The notes below the pieces were generated by a model. The model was not told the DNA's origin and made no database searches. It saw only the letters and a list, made by a program, of their open reading frames with translations. A stretch of DNA of 64,000 bases from Eubacteriales Family XIII. Incertae Sedis bacterium (GTDB lineage: Bacteria > Bacillota > Clostridia > Peptostreptococcales > Anaerovoracaceae), in assembly GCA_031264295.1 (NCBI GenBank), contig JAISED010000015.1:16575-80574 (forward strand), in the 5' to 3' direction. Both the position numbers and the translations under genes were made by a program. Below are positions 37,169-46,828 of the stretch, one piece after another. Position 1 is the first letter of the stretch; the number at the start of each line of letters is the position of its first letter.

Positions 37169-38001
37169 AAAACATCTTGCGGGATCCGCTTTCGTTCTTT
37201 CTCCGGGTGCTTGTCTACGCGGCGGCGGTTCTGACCTCTGCCGTCATCGTATGCATCCTGGGCTATATATTTGTGAAAGGCGTCCCCCACATCACACCGA
37301 GTTTATTCGAGTGGAAATATAACAGTACAAACGTTTCGCTCATGCCCGCGTTTATAAACACATTGATAATGACGGCACTGGCTCTGCTGCTGGCGGGTCC
37401 TCCCGGCGTCTTTTCCGCCATATTCATGACAGAATACGCAAGACGCGGCAATAGGATCATCTCGGTCGTAAGGATTGCCGCTGAAACGCTTTCGGGTATT
37501 CCATCCATTGTATATGGGCTGTTCGGCAGCCTGCTTTTTGTGGTCTATCTGCACTGGGGCTATTCGATCCTCGCGGGCGCCTTTACCCTCGCGATAATGA
37601 TACTGCCGCTTATAATGCGCACATCCGAGGAGGCGCTGCTGGCAGTCTCCGACTCATTCCGTGAAGGAAGCTTCGGTCTGGGCGCAGGAAGGCTGCGTAC
37701 AGTCTTCTTGATCGTGCTGCCCGCCGCCGTTCCCGGCATTCTCGCGGGCATAATCCTCGCGGTGGGCAGGGTGGTGGGCGAAACGGCAGCCCTCATATTC
37801 ACCGCAGGCACAGTAGCGCGCATCCCTGCGGATCTATTTTCATCGGCGAGAACACTTTCAGTTCATATGTATAGCCTCTCAAATGAAGGTCTTTATATTA
37901 ACCAGGCCTATGCCACCGCAGTCGTGCTTTTGCTGCTTGTAGTGGCAATAAATACATTTTCCCAGGCATTGGCGGGGCGCATTACGAAAACGGAGCTTTA
38001 A
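37165..38001 (+). CDS. pstA: Phosphate ABC transporter permease PstA
   Basis: 278 residues, six membrane helices; GIPSIVYGLFGSLLFV, the EAA loop SFREGSFGLGAGRLRTVFLI and GRVVGETAALIFTAG. The probable start is a TTG overlapping the pstC stop. Ends at the base before the pstB ATG. Confidence 0.94.
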   Translation: MKNILRDPLSFFLRVLVYAAAVLTSAVIVCILGYIFVKGVPHITPSLFEWKYNSTNVSLMPAFINTLIMTALALLLAGPPGVFSAIFMTEYARRGNRIISVVRIAAETLSGIPSIVYGLFGSLLFVVYLHWGYSILAGAFTLAIMILPLIMRTSEEALLAVSDSFREGSFGLGAGRLRTVFLIVLPAAVPGILAGIILAVGRVVGETAALIFTAGTVARIPADLFSSARTLSVHMYSLSNEGLYINQAYATAVVLLLLVVAINTFSQALAGRITKTEL

Positions 38002-38751
38002 ATGGACAAGATCATCATCGACAATCTCAATCTCTACTACAGCGGTTTCCATGCGCTGAAGGACGTCAATATGGCAATACCCGCACACGGCGTAACCGCG
38101 TTAATCGGTCCCTCCGGCTGCGGGAAATCCACACTTTTAAAAACACTGAACCGCATGAACGACCTCGTTGAGGGTTGCAGGATCGAAGGCGCCGTAACAC
38201 TTGACGGCGAGGATATTTTCCACAATATGAACGTTAACCTGTTGCGCAAACGCGTTGGCATGGTATTTCAGAAACCCAATCCCTTCCCCATGAGCATTTA
38301 TGACAATATCGCCTATGGTCCAAGAACCCACGGCGTCAGGTCTAAGACGCTTCTGGACGATGTGGTTGAAAACTCTCTGAAAGCCGCCGCCATCTGGGAC
38401 GAAGCCAAGGACAGGCTGAAGAAGAGCGCCTTGTCATTATCCGGCGGTCAGCAGCAACGCCTTTGCATTGCCCGGGCGTTGGCAGTAGAACCTGAAGTCC
38501 TGCTTATGGACGAGCCCACCTCAGCCCTTGACCCTATATCCACCTCCAAGATCGAGGATCTGGTCGGCGATTTAAAAAACGATTATACCATTGTAATTGT
38601 AACTCACAATATGCAACAGGCGGCGAGAATATCGGATAATACAGCATTCTTCTTGCTTGGGGAGATGATCGAATTTGATGAAACAGAGAGTATTTTTACA
38701 TTACCGTGCGATAAACGCACAGAAGATTACATAACAGGGAGATTTGGATAA
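38002..38751 (+). CDS. pstB: Phosphate ABC transporter ATPase PstB
   Basis: 249 residues. Walker [21 protein letters not shown], the PstB-typical [14 protein letters not shown], signature [17 protein letters not shown], Walker [15 protein letters not shown] and [13 protein letters not shown]. Starts immediately after pstA and its stop overlaps phoU. Confidence 0.97.
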   Translation: MDKIIIDNLNLYYSGFHALKDVNMAIPAHGVTALIGPSGCGKSTLLKTLNRMNDLVEGCRIEGAVTLDGEDIFHNMNVNLLRKRVGMVFQKPNPFPMSIYDNIAYGPRTHGVRSKTLLDDVVENSLKAAAIWDEAKDRLKKSALSLSGGQQQRLCIARALAVEPEVLLMDEPTSALDPISTSKIEDLVGDLKNDYTIVIVTHNMQQAARISDNTAFFLLGEMIEFDETESIFTLPCDKRTEDYITGRFG

Positions 38752-39383
38752 TGCGCGACAGTTATATAAAACAATTGCAGCAAATGCATACAGAATTGAT
38801 ACGTATGGGCGCCTACTGCGAAGAATCGATCAATTGCGCTGTGAAAGGTCTGCTCTATGACGACGCCGGACTGCGTGAAAGAGCCTTTTATCTTGAGGAT
38901 ACGATAAACCTCAAACAGCGCGAAATCGAGGGCTTCTGCGTGAAGCTGCTGCTGCGCGAACAGCCGGTGGCGAGCGATCTCCGTCAGATAACCACCGCGC
39001 AAAAGATGATCATAGACATGGAGCGCATCGGGGATCAGGCTAGGGACATCGCTGAAATTTCAACCTTCACCGCGGCAAGCTCGGTAAAAAGCGACATACA
39101 TATAGCAGATATGGCTTCCTCCGCGATAAAGATGCTTACCGACAGCGTGGATTCCTTCGTACGCGCGGATCTCGACAAGGCGCGCCAAGTAGTGGATTAT
39201 GACGACATTGTCGATGAGCTATTCGATAAGATAAAGAGCGAACTTATAGACATAATCATGGCGGATCCCGGAAAAGGCGGGGACTGCTTGGATCTTCTCA
39301 TGATCGCGAAATATCTTGAACGGATCGGCGATCACGCTGAAAATATCGCCGAATCCGTGGTATACTGGATATCAGGACAATGA
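38751..39383 (+). CDS. phoU: Phosphate signalling protein PhoU
   Basis: 210 residues forming two three-helix bundles with the metal-binding repeats (MERIGDQARDIAE and LERIGDHAENIAESV). PhoU links PstSCAB occupancy to PhoR and restrains kinase activity when phosphate is plentiful. Gene order pstSCAB-phoU-phoPR is fully consistent. Confidence 0.96.
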   Translation: MRDSYIKQLQQMHTELIRMGAYCEESINCAVKGLLYDDAGLRERAFYLEDTINLKQREIEGFCVKLLLREQPVASDLRQITTAQKMIIDMERIGDQARDIAEISTFTAASSVKSDIHIADMASSAIKMLTDSVDSFVRADLDKARQVVDYDDIVDELFDKIKSELIDIIMADPGKGGDCLDLLMIAKYLERIGDHAENIAESVVYWISGQ

Positions 39384-39412
39384 TGATTCGGCAACAATAA
39401 TGGAGTAGACTG

Positions 39413-40111
39413 ATGATTTATCTGGTTGAAGATGAGACAAACATACGGGAGCTGGTCGTGTATACACTTCAAAACACCGGCTTTGAGGTGAGAGGATTCC
39501 CCGATAGCAAGGATTTTTGGATCGCTTTGGATGAGAATACACCGCAGCTTGTAATGCTCGACATCATGCTCCCCGGCGAGGACGGACTCAGCATACTTAA
39601 AAAGTTGAGAGCTTCCTCATCCACAACGGCTCTGCCTATCATGATGCTTACCGCCAAAGGCGCTGAATATGACAAGGTTCTCGGTCTCGATCTCGGCGCC
39701 GACGATTATCTTCCCAAGCCTTTCGGGATGATGGAGCTTGTCGCGCGGGTGAAGAGCCTTCTGCGCCGTTCGAAACAGACCGGCGAAAAGGGAGAATACA
39801 GTATAGGCGAACTGTTTGCCAGTGTCCCCAGGCATGTCGTCACAGCCTCCGGCCTTGAAATCAAACTCACGCTGAAGGAATTCGACTTGTTGATATTTCT
39901 GATGAAAAATGTCGGCATGGTGCTGACAAGGGATCATATATTATCCGCTGTCTGGAGTTATGATTTCGACGGCGAGACTCGAACTGTGGACGTGCACATA
40001 AGAACGCTGCGGGGCAAACTCGGCGAATGCGGCCGCCTCATTGAGACAGTCAGAGGCGTGGGATATAAAATATGCGCTCCCGGGAGCGCTATTACGAAAC
40101 GAGGCTCCTGA
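39413..40111 (+). CDS. phoP: Phosphate response regulator (PhoP/PhoB type)
   Basis: OmpR-family regulator of 232 residues. The receiver has acidic pocket VEDETN, phospho-acceptor LVMLDIMLPGEDG, MMLTAKG and the lysine in DDYLPKPF; the C-terminal winged helix has LTLKEFDLLIFL and TVDVHIRTLRGKL. It probably binds the Pho box at 35207. Its stop overlaps the phoR start by one base. Confidence 0.94.
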   Translation: MIYLVEDETNIRELVVYTLQNTGFEVRGFPDSKDFWIALDENTPQLVMLDIMLPGEDGLSILKKLRASSSTTALPIMMLTAKGAEYDKVLGLDLGADDYLPKPFGMMELVARVKSLLRRSKQTGEKGEYSIGELFASVPRHVVTASGLEIKLTLKEFDLLIFLMKNVGMVLTRDHILSAVWSYDFDGETRTVDVHIRTLRGKLGECGRLIETVRGVGYKICAPGSAITKRGS

Positions 40112-41781
40112 TGAAGAAACGGATTCTGATATTTTCATGCCTTCTCGCCGTGCTTTCTGTGTTACTGACAGCTGCGCTGTTCCAGCTCGCCGCGTTTAAC
40201 AACTATTTTGCGGAGGCTAAACAGGAAACTATAAGCGAAACCAATCTGATCAAGGCGGCCGTTGAGACTGTAGGCGAAAGCTATCTGGATTCAATAATTA
40301 ACGTTAATCCTGAGCTTCGTATAAGCTTGATGGATCGAAACGGCGATGTGCTCTATGACAGTGACATATCATACGAGAGTCTCGGCAGTCATGCAAGCCG
40401 CCCTGAATTCATCGGCGCTCTGACTGCGGGCTTCGGCGAATCTACGCGCCTTTCCGACACATTCGGCGAGCAAACGTATTATTATGCCGTGCTTCTTGAA
40501 GACGGAAACGTGCTCCGCACTGCCAGAACTGTAGACAGTGTATTTGCGTCGTTTTTCCGGCTCATTCTGTTGACTGTCTTAATAGCTGTAGCTGTAATAA
40601 TCGCGGCGATCACGATAGGCGCGCGCGTCACAAACTCCATCGTCGATCCGATCAACCGGCTTGATCTGGATCACATAGAAAACAACGCTGTGTACGAAGA
40701 GCTGTCTCCCCTCCTCCGCCGTATGAAGCATCAAAACGACATAATTTCAGGGCAGATGGCTGAAATAAAACAAAAACAACAGGAATTCTCCGCCATTACC
40801 GACAATATGCGCGAAGGACTTCTCGTCCTTGATCGTGACGCCTATATCCTGTCCTGCAATAAAAGCGCCCTGCATCTGCTGCATCTGCAGATCGAATTCC
40901 CGCTGCGCCTGAATGTCCTCGCCTTAAACCGCAGCAAGGAATTCCTGTCCGCCATAGAAACGGTTCTGGATGGCGCTCCCACCGAATCCATGCTGCATAT
41001 AAACGGCAGATACATCCAGCTTATAGCGAATCCGGTCTGGGACGCCGGCGGAGCTATACTGATGCTTCTTGATGTGACGGAACGCGAGGACAGGGAGAAG
41101 CTGCGGCGCGAATTCACAGCGAACGTATCGCACGAGCTTAAAACCCCTCTTACTTCTATTTCCGGCTACGCTGAGATAATTTCAACAGGACTCGCGAAAA
41201 AAGAAGATGTTCCGCGCTTTGCATATAATATATTTACCGAATCACAGAGGCTCATTACCCTGATAGGTGATATTATGCTGCTCTCTAAGCTCGATGAATA
41301 TGAAAAAGTCAATCCCCCCGCCCGCGAGGACGTTGACCTCTTCGCCCTTACTCAGGAGATCCTGCCGCGTTTTTATGATTCCGCAGCAAAAAAAGACGTC
41401 AGCCTTTCGCTCGAGGGCGATTCCGCCGTAATATACGCTGTACGGCAAGCTATAGACGAGATGATATTCAATCTGCTTGACAATGCGATAAAATACAACT
41501 GCATCGGCGGCAGCGCTGCTGTAAGCATTACGAAAGCCGACGGCGCGGCGATATTGTCCGTCTCCGATACCGGCGTCGGCATCCCCCTGTGTGAGCAAGA
41601 CAGAGTGTTCGAGAGGTTCTACCGCGTCGAAAAAAGCCGGAGCAATTCTGTCGAAGGAACGGGTCTCGGTCTCTCGATAGTCAAACACGCCGTGCTGCTG
41701 CACCATGGCGGCGTCACTATACAGAGCGACGGCTCGTCCGGCACGGTTATATCGGTCAGCCTGCCGCTTGCGGCCGGTTAA
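40111..41781 (+). CDS. phoR: Phosphate sensor histidine kinase
   Basis: 556 residues: membrane helix 1 (about 4-27), extracytoplasmic domain of about 125 residues, helix 2 (about 155-178), then HAMP-like and PAS parts (ITDNMREGLLVLDRDAYIL), HisKA box FTANVSHELKTPLTSISGYA and HATPase motifs (NLLDNAIKYN, DTGVGIP, GTGLGLSIVKH). Start 40111 chosen because upstream frame lies inside phoP and lacks homology. Phosphate signals probably come through PhoU. Confidence 0.94.
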   Translation: MKKRILIFSCLLAVLSVLLTAALFQLAAFNNYFAEAKQETISETNLIKAAVETVGESYLDSIINVNPELRISLMDRNGDVLYDSDISYESLGSHASRPEFIGALTAGFGESTRLSDTFGEQTYYYAVLLEDGNVLRTARTVDSVFASFFRLILLTVLIAVAVIIAAITIGARVTNSIVDPINRLDLDHIENNAVYEELSPLLRRMKHQNDIISGQMAEIKQKQQEFSAITDNMREGLLVLDRDAYILSCNKSALHLLHLQIEFPLRLNVLALNRSKEFLSAIETVLDGAPTESMLHINGRYIQLIANPVWDAGGAILMLLDVTEREDREKLRREFTANVSHELKTPLTSISGYAEIISTGLAKKEDVPRFAYNIFTESQRLITLIGDIMLLSKLDEYEKVNPPAREDVDLFALTQEILPRFYDSAAKKDVSLSLEGDSAVIYAVRQAIDEMIFNLLDNAIKYNCIGGSAAVSITKADGAAILSVSDTGVGIPLCEQDRVFERFYRVEKSRSNSVEGTGLGLSIVKHAVLLHHGGVTIQSDGSSGTVISVSLPLAAG

Positions 41782-41853
41782 GGGAACCCAGTATTAACCG
41801 TAGTTAGCTGAGCCGTCTTTCGGACTTACGCCACATCGGTCTCGTGGACGCCG

Positions 41854-41885
41854 AAAGCCCCCCGGCGGCAGCCAAGGGGCTTTTT
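41854..41885 (+). terminator. Terminator of the pst-pho operon
   Basis: Hairpin AAAGCCCC / GGGGCTTTTT with a loop of 14 bases, 75 bases after the phoR stop. Clear rho-independent form on the plus strand. Confidence 0.85.
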
Positions 41886-41948
41886 AGATTCGGTATGATT
41901 TAGTTGTCGACGCAGTTCCCGCCGCCGCTTATCGTCTGGTGCCGAGTA

Positions 41949-42959
41949 TTACTTTTCCGATGCGCGTTTGCTGGCGTTCTTCCTGTTTCTGGCTCTATTC
42001 GCTGTGGTGCACGTCTGTCTGAATTTCATCGGCGACATCCCCATCTCCGTCTTGAACAGTCTACAGAAGTAAGAGCCGTCATTAAAGCCCAGCGCCAGGG
42101 CTATTTCCGCCATACTGAGATTAGTATTGGCAATCAGCCTCTTAGCTTCGGTTACAGCAGCCCTCTTTATGAAACCGCCCGGCGTCAAACCCGTATGTAT
42201 CTTCACCTGCTCGTTCAGATAACCCATGGACACCTCAAGCCTGTCCGCGAAGAACTGTACCGACTGTCTTTCCGCTACATGGCTGTGCACCAGCCTTTGA
42301 AAGTCCTCACACAGCGTTCTTGTCCTTTGCTGCGGCCAGAATCCCATCTTTTCTTCTTTATAGATACGAAACAGCTGAATCAAGAATATATTGATAAAAG
42401 ACCTTATAACCGACGCGTACTCCTGCCCCTTACGCATGTGCTCAAGCGATATCAACTCTAACAGGGGCTTCAACGGCTCTGTGTCGTCATCGTCCGGCAT
42501 CCCGACTCCATTACCCCCCATCTCACGGAGTAAATTAAGCTCCCAGATGGCGTTTACGCTCAATGTCTTATCGACCAGGAAGTCCTCATTGAAATATATC
42601 AAGGTTCCCGACGCCTTCGTAACTCCCTCCCAGTAGTGCACCTGGCCGGGACATACGAGAAAAATCTGCTCAGATATATTTTCATATGTCGTATAATCAA
42701 TCACGTGACGCCCGTCTGTCTCCTTCACGTAAATTATCTCATAAAAAGCATGTCTGTGCGGTTTGTTGGAACCCGCCGCCATCATTGAAAGCTCAACCGC
42801 GTCGGTAATCTCAAACGCTACGCTGCTATCACTATCCTTGAAACAATCATGTACTGAAATATCCACTTTAGGGATGTCCTTTCTTTTCCGCGCCTTCTGC
42901 CTCTTACCGCTTTTGTTTATAACCTTGTTGACGACTTTGTTTTCATTAATCTCTTTCAT
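41949..42959 (-). CDS. AraC-family transcriptional regulator
   Basis: 336 residues from the ATG at 42959 (AGAGGGG 9 bases upstream). A lysine/arginine-rich start (NKSGKRQKARKRKD) leads to a cupin-type sensor (HRHAFYEIIYVKETDGRHVI, FLVCPGQVHYWEG) and two AraC helix-turn-helix motifs (SVQFFADRLEVSMGYLNEQV, LSMAEIALALGFNDGSYFCR). Target and ligand unknown. It stands alone between the pst terminator and a long empty region; the dispersed palindrome lies about 140 bases upstream. Confidence 0.85.
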   Translation of the reverse strand: MKEINENKVVNKVINKSGKRQKARKRKDIPKVDISVHDCFKDSDSSVAFEITDAVELSMMAAGSNKPHRHAFYEIIYVKETDGRHVIDYTTYENISEQIFLVCPGQVHYWEGVTKASGTLIYFNEDFLVDKTLSVNAIWELNLLREMGGNGVGMPDDDDTEPLKPLLELISLEHMRKGQEYASVIRSFINIFLIQLFRIYKEEKMGFWPQQRTRTLCEDFQRLVHSHVAERQSVQFFADRLEVSMGYLNEQVKIHTGLTPGGFIKRAAVTEAKRLIANTNLSMAEIALALGFNDGSYFCRLFKTEMGMSPMKFRQTCTTANRARNRKNASKRASEK

Positions 42960-43097
42960 TCTGTTGAACCCCTCTCTCAGATCTCTGGTTTTACATAGTT
43001 CCACTTCCCTTTTCTTCTGCCTTACTCCTCGCCGCGCCAAACCCCTATTTCGGCTGTCTTGCATTTCGACGATGTCTGTGTCTCTTATGTCTGTCTT

Positions 43098-43113
43098 ATA
43101 CTGAACTCAGTAT
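43098..43113. promoter_or_regulatory. Dispersed 16-bp palindrome, perfect copy
   Basis: ATACTGAACTCAGTAT, identical to the copy at 35062, about 140 bases upstream of the AraC-type gene start and directly followed by a 60-bp tandem repeat. Confidence 0.7.
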
Positions 43114-43115
43114 TA

Positions 43116-43234
43116 AATGTCTATGCGCCAATGTCCATGGTGCAAATGTCTTATGGCGCAAATATCCGTCTTCTGAATGTCTATGCGCCAATGTCCACGG
43201 TGCAAATGTCTTATGGCGCAAATATCTGTCTTGA
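43116..43234. repeat. 60-bp tandem repeat, 2 copies
   Basis: Units 43116-43175 and 43176-43234, starting AATGTCTATGCGCCAATG, nearly identical. Within each unit TATGCGCCAATGTC and TATGGCGCAAAT are themselves related, so the unit may derive from an older duplication of about 30 bases. Confidence 0.9.
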
Positions 43235-44024
43235 ATCATGGTACAGATATAATATAATGGTATAAACTTCAAATGTCAACTACTGCTGCCAGCTCTTCTA
43301 TCATCCTCCTTATTCAGTGTATTACCCTTGTTTATGGGTGCAAGGAAACAAGCCTGTAGTATGCCAGGTATTTTTGTCTTTCATTCTACTCGGTTTAAAA
43401 ATAACCTTGTTATAAGCTTTCGTTCCTTATCCCCCGATACAGGGTCAGACCTCGTAAATTCTCACCTGCCGATTTTACTCCTCTTATGTCCTCTGACGAC
43501 ATGTTCTGTCACTCTCGGACTCACTCCCGCGATAAGTTTCTTGTCTCACTTTTCGCTAAATACCTTTTAACTTTTCGCAAGTATTATATACCTCGCTCTT
43601 GGATTACCAAACACGAATACGACAAATTTTTTAGATTTATACGTGATATATTTGCATTTAATTACTCAAAACGTTGTAATTTAGCGGTTTTGTTGCAAAA
43701 ATAAGTTTAATTATTATTTATATCGCACAATTGGACTTTTCTAATTGTTTTTTGGATATTGAGTGTTTATAAATCGCATTTTAGGGTTTTTTATCACTTT
43801 TTTTGTAGTATTTGATGATCCGGAGTCGAGTCAAGTTCTCGCTCGTTTTTAAGACTATCCCGACGTTATAATCGCAAGAAAAGCGCTTCGCAAAGTAGAT
43901 CCTTCGTCGAGGACTCCATTCCGCCAGCGCTCATAAAACTATGCCTGTATTAAGCCCTGATAAGTGCATTATCCCTCTACGCGGACGCTTATACCAGGGT
44001 CTTTTATCATTATTCTAGATCCAA
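43235..44024. other. Gene-free AT-rich region
   Basis: About 790 bases with no believable gene on either strand; short frames lack ribosome sites and family features. The middle (43600-43830) is very AT-rich with T-runs. No terminator hairpin for the minus-strand hyu operon could be picked out with confidence. Confidence 0.5.
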
Positions 44025-45116
44025 CTAATAAACTATATTGATTTCTTTAGGAAAGTGGTTCATGACCTCGCAGCCGGTTTCCGTCACCAGCACCAAATCT
44101 TCAATGCGTACACCAAATTTACCAGGCAAATAGACGCCGGGTTCGATTGAGAATACCATACCTGGTTCAGTCAAGACTTCCGACGCCGCGCTGCAATCAG
44201 GTGGTTCATGACATTCAAGACCCGCTCCATGCCCCAGACGGTGAATAAAATACTTTCCGCAACCCGCGTCGGATATTATATCCCTCGCCGCAGCGTCGAT
44301 TCGCTTCATGGGTATTCCCGGACGCACTGCCGCTATTGCCGCGGCGTTCGCCCTGCGGACAATTTCGTATATTGCCTCTTCCTCTTTGCTGACAGCCCTG
44401 AAGTACATGGTTCGCGTCATATCGCACCAGTACCTTGATACAGGAGTAAAAATGTCGAGCAGCACGCAACATCCTGCTTTCAAGGCCGTCTTATCCGGCA
44501 TATGGTGCGGATCAGAAGCGTTTTTTCCAAAGCATACGGCCTGAATGCCCACCGGAAAATCAGCGCCCAGTTCGGAGTATGTTTCCATGATGAAGGCCGC
44601 AAGCTGCGCCTCTGTCATCCCTTCGCGCAAAGCGCGCGCCGCCGCCTCCATCGTTTTATCATTTATCTCCGACGCAGTTCGCATCAGCTCGATCTCAGCT
44701 CCATCCTTGCGCATTCTCGCAGCATCTACCGGCGCCGAACCCAGACACGGTTTTATGTCCGGTCTCAAGTCTATAAGTTCGAGCAAAAAACGAGTTTGCC
44801 ACAGTTTATCGACTCCTACCTTGCCCGGTTTTAATACAGTTGCAAGTTGCTTCACGGATTTATCGCCATCGCTGTGCAGCACACATTCAAATGGGAAATC
44901 CGTCTCATCTATGGCAAATAAACGGTTACCGAACAGTGTAAGTCTCCCGTCCACATCCAGATAAACCGCAAGCATACGCTCATGCGGTTCTATCCAAAGC
45001 CCGGTGAGCCAAAATATAGACGGGACTGCGCTTATCACGATCTGTTCCAGCCCCTCCCGCCTCATATTCTCCCTCACCCGGCGCGACCTGTCTTTGTAAA
45101 TATCCACATTGTCCAT
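44025..45116 (-). CDS. M24 family metallopeptidase (Xaa-Pro dipeptidase-like)
   Basis: 363 residues: N-terminal creatinase-like domain and C-terminal pita-bread domain. All five metal ligands are present: Asp in CVLLDIFTP, Asp in WCDMTRTMYF, His in HRLGHGAGLECHEPP, Glu in FSIEPGVY and Glu in VRIEDLVLV. This favours a dinuclear-metal aminopeptidase or prolidase over creatinase, which lacks the ligands. Its ATG overlaps the hyuB stop, so it belongs to the hyu operon and may split the dipeptide-like product of HyuAB. Confidence 0.88.
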   Translation of the reverse strand: MDNVDIYKDRSRRVRENMRREGLEQIVISAVPSIFWLTGLWIEPHERMLAVYLDVDGRLTLFGNRLFAIDETDFPFECVLHSDGDKSVKQLATVLKPGKVGVDKLWQTRFLLELIDLRPDIKPCLGSAPVDAARMRKDGAEIELMRTASEINDKTMEAAARALREGMTEAQLAAFIMETYSELGADFPVGIQAVCFGKNASDPHHMPDKTALKAGCCVLLDIFTPVSRYWCDMTRTMYFRAVSKEEEAIYEIVRRANAAAIAAVRPGIPMKRIDAAARDIISDAGCGKYFIHRLGHGAGLECHEPPDCSAASEVLTEPGMVFSIEPGVYLPGKFGVRIEDLVLVTETGCEVMNHFPKEINIVY

Positions 45117-46828
45117 TACTGACGCCTTGTCTCTGTGACCTCAAACGTTTCCGGATCAACGATCACGCCGTAGTCTTCTTCTGCTTGCACCATCGTAATA
45201 TATCCGTCCTTTACATCGCGCGCCACGCGCTTGGGATCCCGCTTCATCGGCGAACCATAGCCGCCTCCCGTACACGTCACCATGCGCGCTACATCTCCTT
45301 TATTCAGTATTGTATGCGCGGTCACGCCCATCGGTCCTTCCACAGAACCGTCCGCCCTGTGAAACTCGAAATAGTTATATGAACCGTCATTGCCGCCGTC
45401 GGCGCCCCAGGCCGGGAATTTATTGCGCCCGAATGAGGCCGAAAACATCTGTCCGTCCGTAAGCGCCCTATATGACCTCACAGCGCCCGAACCGCCGCGG
45501 AACTCTCCGGCGCCTTTGCCGTCTGTATTGAGACTGTATTCCTCAACGCGTATCCCATAACGCGTTTCGGCCATTTCGACGGGCACATTGTAGGTCTCTC
45601 CGTCACCTACACAGAACTGGCCGGTTTCCCCGTCCTTCCCGCGTGACGCGCCCCAGCCGCCGCCTGTAGGTTCGACTATGAGGAAAGGCTGTCCGCTCTT
45701 ATGATGAGCGCCTGACAGGATTACCGCGCAAACGCTGAGCATATGCCCCGCTCCCAGGTATTCGGGGAAGGCGGGTGCAAGGGCTCGCCAAACGGTGTCG
45801 AGGGCGTACAGCATGCTCTCATAATAGCAAGAAGTCGGCGCGGGGGCGTCGCACATCAGAACCGAATGTTCATCCGCGACGACCTTCATAAGCCTGAACA
45901 CGCCGTCATTCACCGCCAGACCCGGATTAACGATGGACATGTACGCCACCTTCACCCCGGCGCATAATGAGCTGTAGCCCGTGTTCACAGGACTCATTAC
46001 CTGTGGACTGCTGCCGGAGAAATCCGCTATAAACTCGTCTTCGGTTATTGTAAGCTTCACCTTTATATTGACCAGGTTGCCGCGGCCGTCGTCGTCCATG
46101 AACTGCTCAGCTTCATAAACGCCCTTGGTCATCTCTTTAAGGCGGGCGCGAGCCGCCGCCTCCCCTTGATCCATAAGCCGCTTCATAGACATCAGCAGCA
46201 GATCCTTGCCGTACTTGCCGCACAACTCGTTAATGCGGTTATAACCTGTGCGAAGGGAAGCAATCTGCCCCCACATATCGCCGTTGGCGGCCTCCGGAAA
46301 GCGTACATTGGCGGCTATGATCCCGACGACGTCGGTGTTGATCTCTCCCGCCTTCATAAGCCTTACCCCCGAGAAGCGCAGCCCCTCTTGGAAAACCTCA
46401 GCGCTGTCCGTTGTGAAAGATCCGGGCGACATACCGCCCACATCCGCCCAATGAGCCTTGTTCCCTACAAATGCGATGATCTCGTCGCCGTAAAAGACCG
46501 GCATCACCATACCTATATCCGAAAGATGGGTGCCGCCGCCCAGGTATGGATCGTTGATCAGAAACACATCGCCGGGGCGCATATCGTCCTTGCTGAATTT
46601 CACGATAATCTCGCTTATCATCGGGGCAATCAATCCTATAAACCCACAGGCGCCGTTGCCCTGTGTCAGCAATTCTCCGTCCGCGTCGGCGATGCCGCAC
46701 GCATAGTCCAATGTCTCATATATGATAGGACTCATGGCAGTCTGCGCAAATCCGTAAAAGATCTCATCGCCTATAGCAAGCAGAGAATCTTTCACGATAT
46801 CCAATGTTACTGTATCAGTGAAACTCAT
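45116..46828 (-). CDS. hyuB: Hydantoinase/oxoprolinase subunit B
   Basis: 570 residues of the HyuB family: FLINDPYLGGGTHLSDIGMV, the PGSFTTDSAEVFQEGLRFSG region, SGSSPQVMSPVNTGYSS and the C-terminal glycine-rich EFRGGSGAVRSYRAL. Together with HyuA it forms an ATP-dependent cyclic-amide hydrolase such as 5-oxoprolinase or N-methylhydantoinase, or an acetone carboxylase-like enzyme. The exact substrate cannot be read from the sequence. Overlaps hyuA by four bases. Confidence 0.9.
   Translation of the reverse strand: MSFTDTVTLDIVKDSLLAIGDEIFYGFAQTAMSPIIYETLDYACGIADADGELLTQGNGACGFIGLIAPMISEIIVKFSKDDMRPGDVFLINDPYLGGGTHLSDIGMVMPVFYGDEIIAFVGNKAHWADVGGMSPGSFTTDSAEVFQEGLRFSGVRLMKAGEINTDVVGIIAANVRFPEAANGDMWGQIASLRTGYNRINELCGKYGKDLLLMSMKRLMDQGEAAARARLKEMTKGVYEAEQFMDDDGRGNLVNIKVKLTITEDEFIADFSGSSPQVMSPVNTGYSSLCAGVKVAYMSIVNPGLAVNDGVFRLMKVVADEHSVLMCDAPAPTSCYYESMLYALDTVWRALAPAFPEYLGAGHMLSVCAVILSGAHHKSGQPFLIVEPTGGGWGASRGKDGETGQFCVGDGETYNVPVEMAETRYGIRVEEYSLNTDGKGAGEFRGGSGAVRSYRALTDGQMFSASFGRNKFPAWGADGGNDGSYNYFEFHRADGSVEGPMGVTAHTILNKGDVARMVTCTGGGYGSPMKRDPKRVARDVKDGYITMVQAEEDYGVIVDPETFEVTETRRQ

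Noticed and set aside
43059..43265. 68-codon plus-strand frame with two NVYAPMS-type repeats
   Set aside because: It is created by the 60-bp repeat and starts inside the AraC upstream region with no ribosome site or homology.
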